Notes under the pieces: generated by a model
Told to the model about the DNA's origin: nothing
The model's input: the letters and a program-made list of their open reading frames with translations, nothing else
Database searches by the model: none
Assembly (NCBI GenBank): GCA_025490895.1
Contig: JALPQI010000760.1
Location: forward strand, 62,001-126,000
Direction of reading: 5' to 3'
From: Thaumatotibia leucotreta
Taxonomy: Eukaryota > Arthropoda > Insecta > Lepidoptera > Tortricidae
DNA length: 64,000 bases
Position numbers and translations under genes: made by a program
Part shown: one piece after another, positions 62,641 through 64,000 of the stretch
How the letters are laid out: every line of letters starts with the position of its first letter
Numbering within the stretch: the stretch's first letter is position 1

Positions 62641-64000
62641 AGAATTTCCAAAGATACGTTATCGAGCTCTACTGATGAGTCCGGAACTAAAACATGCGCT
62701 ACAATCTTACTCGATTCAGAAGTTGAGTTCAAAGATTTTGAAGTTCCATCTTCGTGGAAGACGGCCCTTGTGCACCCTGTTCCAAAAAAGGGTGACAGAT
62801 CGGATCCATCGAATTATAGGCCTATCGCTATCACCTCCCTTCTCTCTAAGGTCATGGAGCGTATAGTTAACGCTAAGCTCCTTGGTTACCTAGAAGAACA
62901 CGATCTTATAAGCGACCGCCAGTATGGCTTTCGCCACGGTCGCTCTACCGGTGATATTCTAGTGTACCTCACTCACCGCTGGGCCTCAGCCATTGAGAGT
63001 CAAGGTGAGGCTTTGGCAGTCAGCCTAGATATAGCGAAGGCGTTCGATCGGGTCTGGCATAGGGGCCTTTTGTCGAAGTTGCCATCTTATGGACTGCCCG
63101 AGGGATTATGCAGATGGATAGCTAACTTTTTGTCCGGCAGACGCATTCGTGCCGTAGTAGACGGTAGCTGCTCTGATAGCATGGATATAAACGCTGGCGT
63201 CCCGCAAGGCTCTGTGCTATCCCCAACGCTGTTCCTTCTGCATATCAATGACATGTTGTCTATCGGCGAATTCCATTGCTATGCGGATGACAGTACTGGG
63301 GATACTTTTTACTCAGGCCAAGCTAATATCCCTCGCTCTGTGGTACTGAAAAGTCGCGGAAAACTTGTGTCTGACATCGAGAACACTTTATCTAGAGTCT
63401 CGTTATGGGGTCGGGATAACCTAGTCAGGTTCAACCCCACAAAGACACAAGTTTGCGCGTTTACCGCTAAAAAAACCCCATTTACTGTGGCTCCAAAGTT
63501 CCAAGACATAGCTCTTACCATGTCAGGGAGTATTGGGATCCTCGAAGTCGACATTTCCAACGACGTCCAATTCCGATGTCATCTAGAGAGAAAAGCTACG
63601 CTGGCATCCAAAAAGCTCGGTGTGCTCAATAAAGCGAGGGGATACTTTACTCTGGGGCAAAGACTTCTGTTATATAAGTCGCAAGTCAGACCCCATATGG
63701 AGTATTGCTGTCACCTTTGGGCAGGAGCACCTGTATACCAGCTTTTACCCTTTGACTCGGTTCAGAGACGAGCTGTCCGAATAGTCGACGATCCCAGACT
63801 CACAGGCGGTATTGAACCCTTAAGTCTAAGGAGAGACTTCGCCTCCTTATGTCTGTTCTATCGTCTGTACAATGGGTTGTGCTCTGAAGAACTGTTCGAC
63901 ATGATGCCAACGTCCACTTTTCATCATCGCACCGCTCGCCACCGACTGGGCGCTCATCCTCACACCTTGCAACCTAAATGGTCGCGCACCGTGCGGTTTC
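62641..64000 (+). CDS. LINE reverse transcriptase, open to the window edge (partial)
   Basis: An uninterrupted frame of 453 codons from the stop at 62638-62640 to the last base, with no stop within the window. Order: 'PSSWKTALVHPVPKKGDRSD' and 'PSNYRPIAITSLLSKVMERI', 'DRQYGFRHGRSTGDIL', motif A 'AVSLDIAKAFDRVWHRGLL', motif B 'AGVPQGSVLSPTLFLLHIN', motif C YADD at about residues 214-217, then 'FNPTKTQVCAFTAKKTP', 'LYKSQVRPHMEYCCHLWAGA' and 'SVQRRAVRIVDDPRLT'. This is the Jockey/CR1-type polymerase layout. The endonuclease and the start lie outside the frame: the copy is 5'-truncated near 62640. Every RT motif I can see is intact. Confidence 0.92.

Overview
This 64 kb window looks like a gene-poor, AT-rich stretch of a lepidopteran (moth or butterfly) genome. 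I found no host protein-coding gene. Every recognisable coding region belongs to a transposable element, and most of the rest is SINE-like retroposons, hairpin (foldback) MITEs and simple repeats. The lepidopteran call rests on recognised repeat types: RTE-like LINEs ending in (TGA)n, the tRNA-like SINE ending in (TTTA)n, the 'gccaagtgcgagtcggactc' repeat and the 'aaccgacttcaaaaa' repeat. It is an inference, not a database result.

Layout. 0-5 kb: a 5'-truncated RTE-like LINE with a 10-bp target-site duplication (TSD) inside one of two paralogous copies of a local sequence, then a Jockey-like LINE inserted in a SINE. 5-29 kb: mostly MITEs and SINEs, a diverged tandem array (6.8-7.3 kb) and a CATTCT-rich minisatellite (25.1-25.7 kb). 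29-34 kb: a tRNA-like SINE inside a perfect 394-bp tandem duplication with an inverted third copy, then a 1.7-kb decayed DNA transposon holding a SWIM-like zinc-finger fragment. 35-42 kb: a nearly intact Ty3/Gypsy element (36050-41911) arranged LTR-gag-pol-LTR-partial gag, with a CsRn1/Kabuki-type CHCC Gag motif, a candidate tRNA-Trp primer site and LTRs that look identical. 42-57 kb: LINE tails, SINEs and MITEs, several nested. 57.9-61.8 kb: an almost complete RTE/BovB-like LINE on the minus strand (endonuclease plus reverse transcriptase, one frameshift), flanked by pieces of the other RTE family. 62.4-64 kb: a 62-63 bp triplicate, then an uninterrupted LINE reverse-transcriptase frame that runs off the window edge.

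How the parts relate. Four repeats recur through the window. 'SINE-1' (at least 17 copies or pieces, about 280 bp) ends in a roughly 45-nt tail very like the 3' end of the RTE LINEs here, which suggests it borrows their reverse transcriptase. 'SINE-2' has a tRNA-Arg-like head and a (TTTA)n tail. 'SINE-3' is a second tRNA-like family. 'MITE-Z' is a 267-268 bp element present three times. Nested insertions with target duplications give a relative order of events: SINE-1 is older than the Gypsy, Jockey-like and several MITE insertions, but one SINE-1 copy is itself younger than the DNA transposon it abuts. Family names such as SINE-1, RTE-A, RTE-B and MITE-Z are labels for this report only.
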